A DNA stretch of 10,415 nucleotides, from assembly GCF_000003605.2 (NCBI RefSeq), contig NW_003139844.1:29050-39464 (forward strand). Reading direction: 5' to 3'. The position numbers were made by a program, and so were the translations under genes. This document shows positions 7,619 to 10,415 of this stretch, piece after piece. This DNA comes from Saccoglossus kowalevskii (Eukaryota > Hemichordata > Enteropneusta > Harrimaniidae). Numbering within the stretch: the stretch's first letter is position 1; each line of letters begins with the position of its first letter. A model generated the notes under the pieces. The model was not told the DNA's origin and ran no database searches. It was given only the letters and a program-made list of their open reading frames with translations.

Positions 7619-7619
7619 T

Positions 7620-10415
7620 TTAATAGAAACCGCGGCTTCTATTACAGATTTTGCAGTACTTATTTAAAAAAACACACATCATACTAATGTGCTATTCCAT
7701 TGAGGATTGCACAAGGTTATTTAATAATTGTACCGGTTGTTACAACACGTTATTGAGGAACTAATAGCACTAAGGTGATTTACTATTTGTGTATCAGCCC
7801 TCTTTGAGACATTTTAAATTTGCGTGGATTGGGGCACTCATTATAGATTATATCATTATTAATTGTGCGTATACTACCATGCGTTAATTTCAAAACCCAG
7901 ATAAAATACAGGACAATAGTCTAGCAGTGCCTTTTAAATATCAGCTAATAAGAAAATCATTATCATTTTTAAATATTATATACCACACATGCTGTCAGAA
8001 ACGAACAACAAACATTAGAACAATCTATAAATGTCGGGACTGACAGTTGTTAGAATTATGGACCTGTTGTGTGACAGCTAACTCGTCATTCTAACTTTGC
8101 AAAGATGGTTTAAAAGTCTATGGTTGAGGCAATATAGACGCAGTCCAATCTATGCGTTTAACGATTAATAAAACTATGGTGATACTAATACATGAGCATG
8201 CAATCTTAGAAAACAATACTGTTATTTGTGGCATCGATCATACAACTGTGACGTGATGTAATTACAAATTACGTCTGAGGCCTCAAGTAGTTTGTTTGTC
8301 AGCACGAACACAATTAATCAATTCTACAGGATGTAAAGGTATTCGTAAGATAGTAACCTCATCTACCAGTCAGGTAATTGCATTGTACTGAGGTAGTTTC
8401 ATTTCTAATTGAATTGATACTAGACGTCTATCAATTACGTTTTAAAGAAAGAGAAGCGGACAGTATATATGCTACACTCCTGTGATTTGGGCTGTGTGCA
8501 ATATCTTCTACAATATAACTGAGCAGCATGAATAATCTCGTAATCGAAACACATTGTATTCTATCAATGAGAAGAAGGAGATGATGACGTCCAGAGACAA
8601 GGTAGTGTATTGAAATGTAGAAGTGAGTAAGCACGTGGGACGGTATCGCGGAAGATATGTAATATTTGTCAGTCAGATTTATTGAAATTTACTATAAACT
8701 TTTTCATATGATTGATATAACTGAAAATAAGATTTTGCACCCCAAGGTTGTTACCCACCTCAACATGCGCATATGGATAGTTGATATCTTAAATTAAATT
8801 TCTTCAGAAGTATTGACATATTATACCAAGACCTAATAGTTTTTTGTTCAAGTCTATGTAACCAACTAAATGTAAACGTTTTGCGTACATTTCAGTAACA
8901 CTTATCATATTTCGTGCTGCAGCCCAGTAAAACTAAGTTGAGGTAATTAAGAACATAACTATTTTAATCTCCACACATCTAATAAATGCAACAGAGAATA
9001 TATATCAACTTAGTTATTATGTTTATTCAGAGACAGGAGTAGCGTTCACACACAACTCCTTGATCCGTTTTCAAGACCCGGTCCAGAGCTTTAGCACGGG
9101 CTAACCAAGCGTGCGCGCTTACCTCGCCCAAAATATATGCACGTATCCATTGTATTCAATGTTCATTTGAAAGATTTACTATTATATTCACAACTATTCA
9201 TTTCGGTAAGCCAATTCAAACAATTCATATAATCAACGCAATGTATACCTTCCTGGCTACTCTACTGAGCAATCATAGTTAAAATGGCTGAAAATTGTGT
9301 ATATTCCTAGCAAGTTTTCTTAGCCCTTGAACGCAATTGGGTCTATCCGATATGCAAACATATGAGATGAGCTTACATTTTAGCCCGTACTTCATGTAGC
9401 GTGGACAACTAGGAATAGAATATTGATAATCTTATGTAGTATAAGTATGCCAGTTATTTAATTTAGTCTCTTTCATTTCATTATACACTGGCTATGTAAC
9501 TGATAACGCGAATAGCCAATTATGGGTTGCAGCTGTTGATTTCTTGCGTTTGTGTGTGGCACACGGCTGCTCTGAAAGTTGCCGTTAAGGTGTGATCTTA
9601 GCTTGTGGGTTGTAAGTGTCAACAGATTGTAAAAATAAGAGAAGTATTTGTTGATGGGGAAATTTAGTTGACCTTGCCCAGTACTTATACAAATTTAGGG
9701 ATATGCCCATACAACTCCCAACTACCGCCAGGTGTTTCCTACATTAATATAATCTCTCCACTGCATTACAATGCGGAATTATACAATTTATACAAGTGAT
9801 GTTATTTTTTATTAAATAGTGCAATAACTTAATTAAATAATAACTTTCATAAAGCACTGAAATTCATTCTTATGATACAGGTTTAATATTTATATGAATC
9901 AGTTCCCGGAATAAATTATGCAGCAATTCATTTACATTGTTAAGGTAGAGATGCAGGTTCGTGGGCATTTGGGAATAATTTTTTTTTACTTTTTATTATC
10001 CAAACAGTCTTGGCTATAGACTGTTAAAATTTTGTAGAATTGTGAATAGTGAAACATACTCAAAAAACGATTTTAAAATATAGATATAGATGCAAACATT
10101 CTCTCTTTTGAATGCTTAGCAGGGCTGTACATAAATAATTAAAAAGAAACATGGTGAAAACAAGAAATGACGGGATCTCCATATTATGCACTATATTTAA
10201 CTTTTAACAAAACGATAATACACTTAAATTTGGAACTGTTACAGTATTATCAAGTTAGCAATTATCTCAGCTTCTTTTAGCGCATATCCCAGAACTTAGA
10301 AAAATAGCTCCTAGACGCTTTGACCTTTTGTTTTGAAATTTTCACAAATGATTGACAATGTGTTTATCTTCAAAACGCCGTCGGGGCATTGTTTTTAGTT
10401 GAACAGTGTTACAAC
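7620..10415. other. No recognised gene; 5' intron or intergenic DNA
   Basis: I searched the minus strand here for the missing first DOMON exons and the signal peptide. Apart from the weak candidate at 9123-9166, nothing fits. A frame at 8431-8634 follows a good acceptor-like TGCTGCTCAG, but its residues do not resemble the family. A GCACG/CGTGC hairpin lies near 9094-9114. The last 500 bases are plain AT-rich sequence. Confidence 0.6.
9123..9166 (-). other. Weak candidate first DOMON strand exon
   Basis: The minus strand reads MNIEYNGYVHIFWA followed by two bases and a strong donor GAG-GTAAGC. EYNGYVHIFWA resembles the first DOMON strand of DBH/MOXD proteins (pattern: L-D-x-x-G-x-x-L-x-W). 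The problem is the left side: a TAA stop sits in frame three codons before the ATG, and no AG acceptor lies between them. So it could be coding only if translation began at this ATG, without a signal peptide. The partner exon, which should enter in phase 2, was not found between 7620 and 9100. Confidence 0.22.

Noticed and set aside
8431-8634. Minus-strand frame after a strong acceptor-like TGCTGCTCAG, tested as a missing DOMON exon.
   Set aside because: The residues (YIVEDIAHSPNHRS) do not match any DOMON strand, and no suitable donor follows.
9080-9120. Possible tRNA-like fold around GCACG and CGTGC.
   Set aside because: Only one stem can be drawn; no A box, B box or cloverleaf.

Overview
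The window is animal (metazoan) nuclear DNA, AT-rich, and dominated by one intron-split gene on the minus strand. The gene encodes a secreted or vesicular type II copper, ascorbate-dependent monooxygenase of the dopamine/tyramine beta-hydroxylase (DBH/TBH) family. This family is known from animals. The introns are GT-AG, and mobile-element and satellite debris fills them. I see no bacterial, phage or viral gene. I cannot name the species; a non-vertebrate animal is my inference.

Eight exons can be placed with confidence, all on the minus strand, listed in transcription order: 7360-7214, 4041-3868, 3385-3302, 3021-2851, 2760-2658, 2111-1945, 1047-904 and 345-307. Joined, they form one open frame of about 343 codons with no stop or frameshift. 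It runs from the middle of the N-terminal DOMON domain, through the copper-H (CuH) domain with its His-His-Met motif and third histidine, into the copper-M (CuM) domain with its His-x-His motif. The final part of the CuM domain, with the methionine ligand and the C-terminal cysteines, lies to the left of base 1. The start of the gene (signal peptide and first DOMON strands) lies above 7360. There I can offer only two weak candidates, at 7430-7618 and 9123-9166, and the complete 5' end may lie outside the window.

The introns hold the rest. A pentamer-based minisatellite lies at 41-250. A non-autonomous inverted-repeat transposon (MITE-like, about 294 bp, 40-bp terminal repeats flanked by TTAA) is at 1528-1821. 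A diverged inverted/direct repeat pair spans 2258-2600. A 55-bp unit is repeated three times at 4520-4690. A pair of GATGGCGGCCAA copies at 6804-6928 suggests an old interspersed repeat. The stretch 7620-10415 has no recognised gene apart from the weak exon candidate; it is either the 5' intron or intergenic DNA.

No previously undescribed system is visible. The most useful observations are the clean exon model, a 39-base in-frame exon, the MITE-like element and the unresolved DOMON exons.
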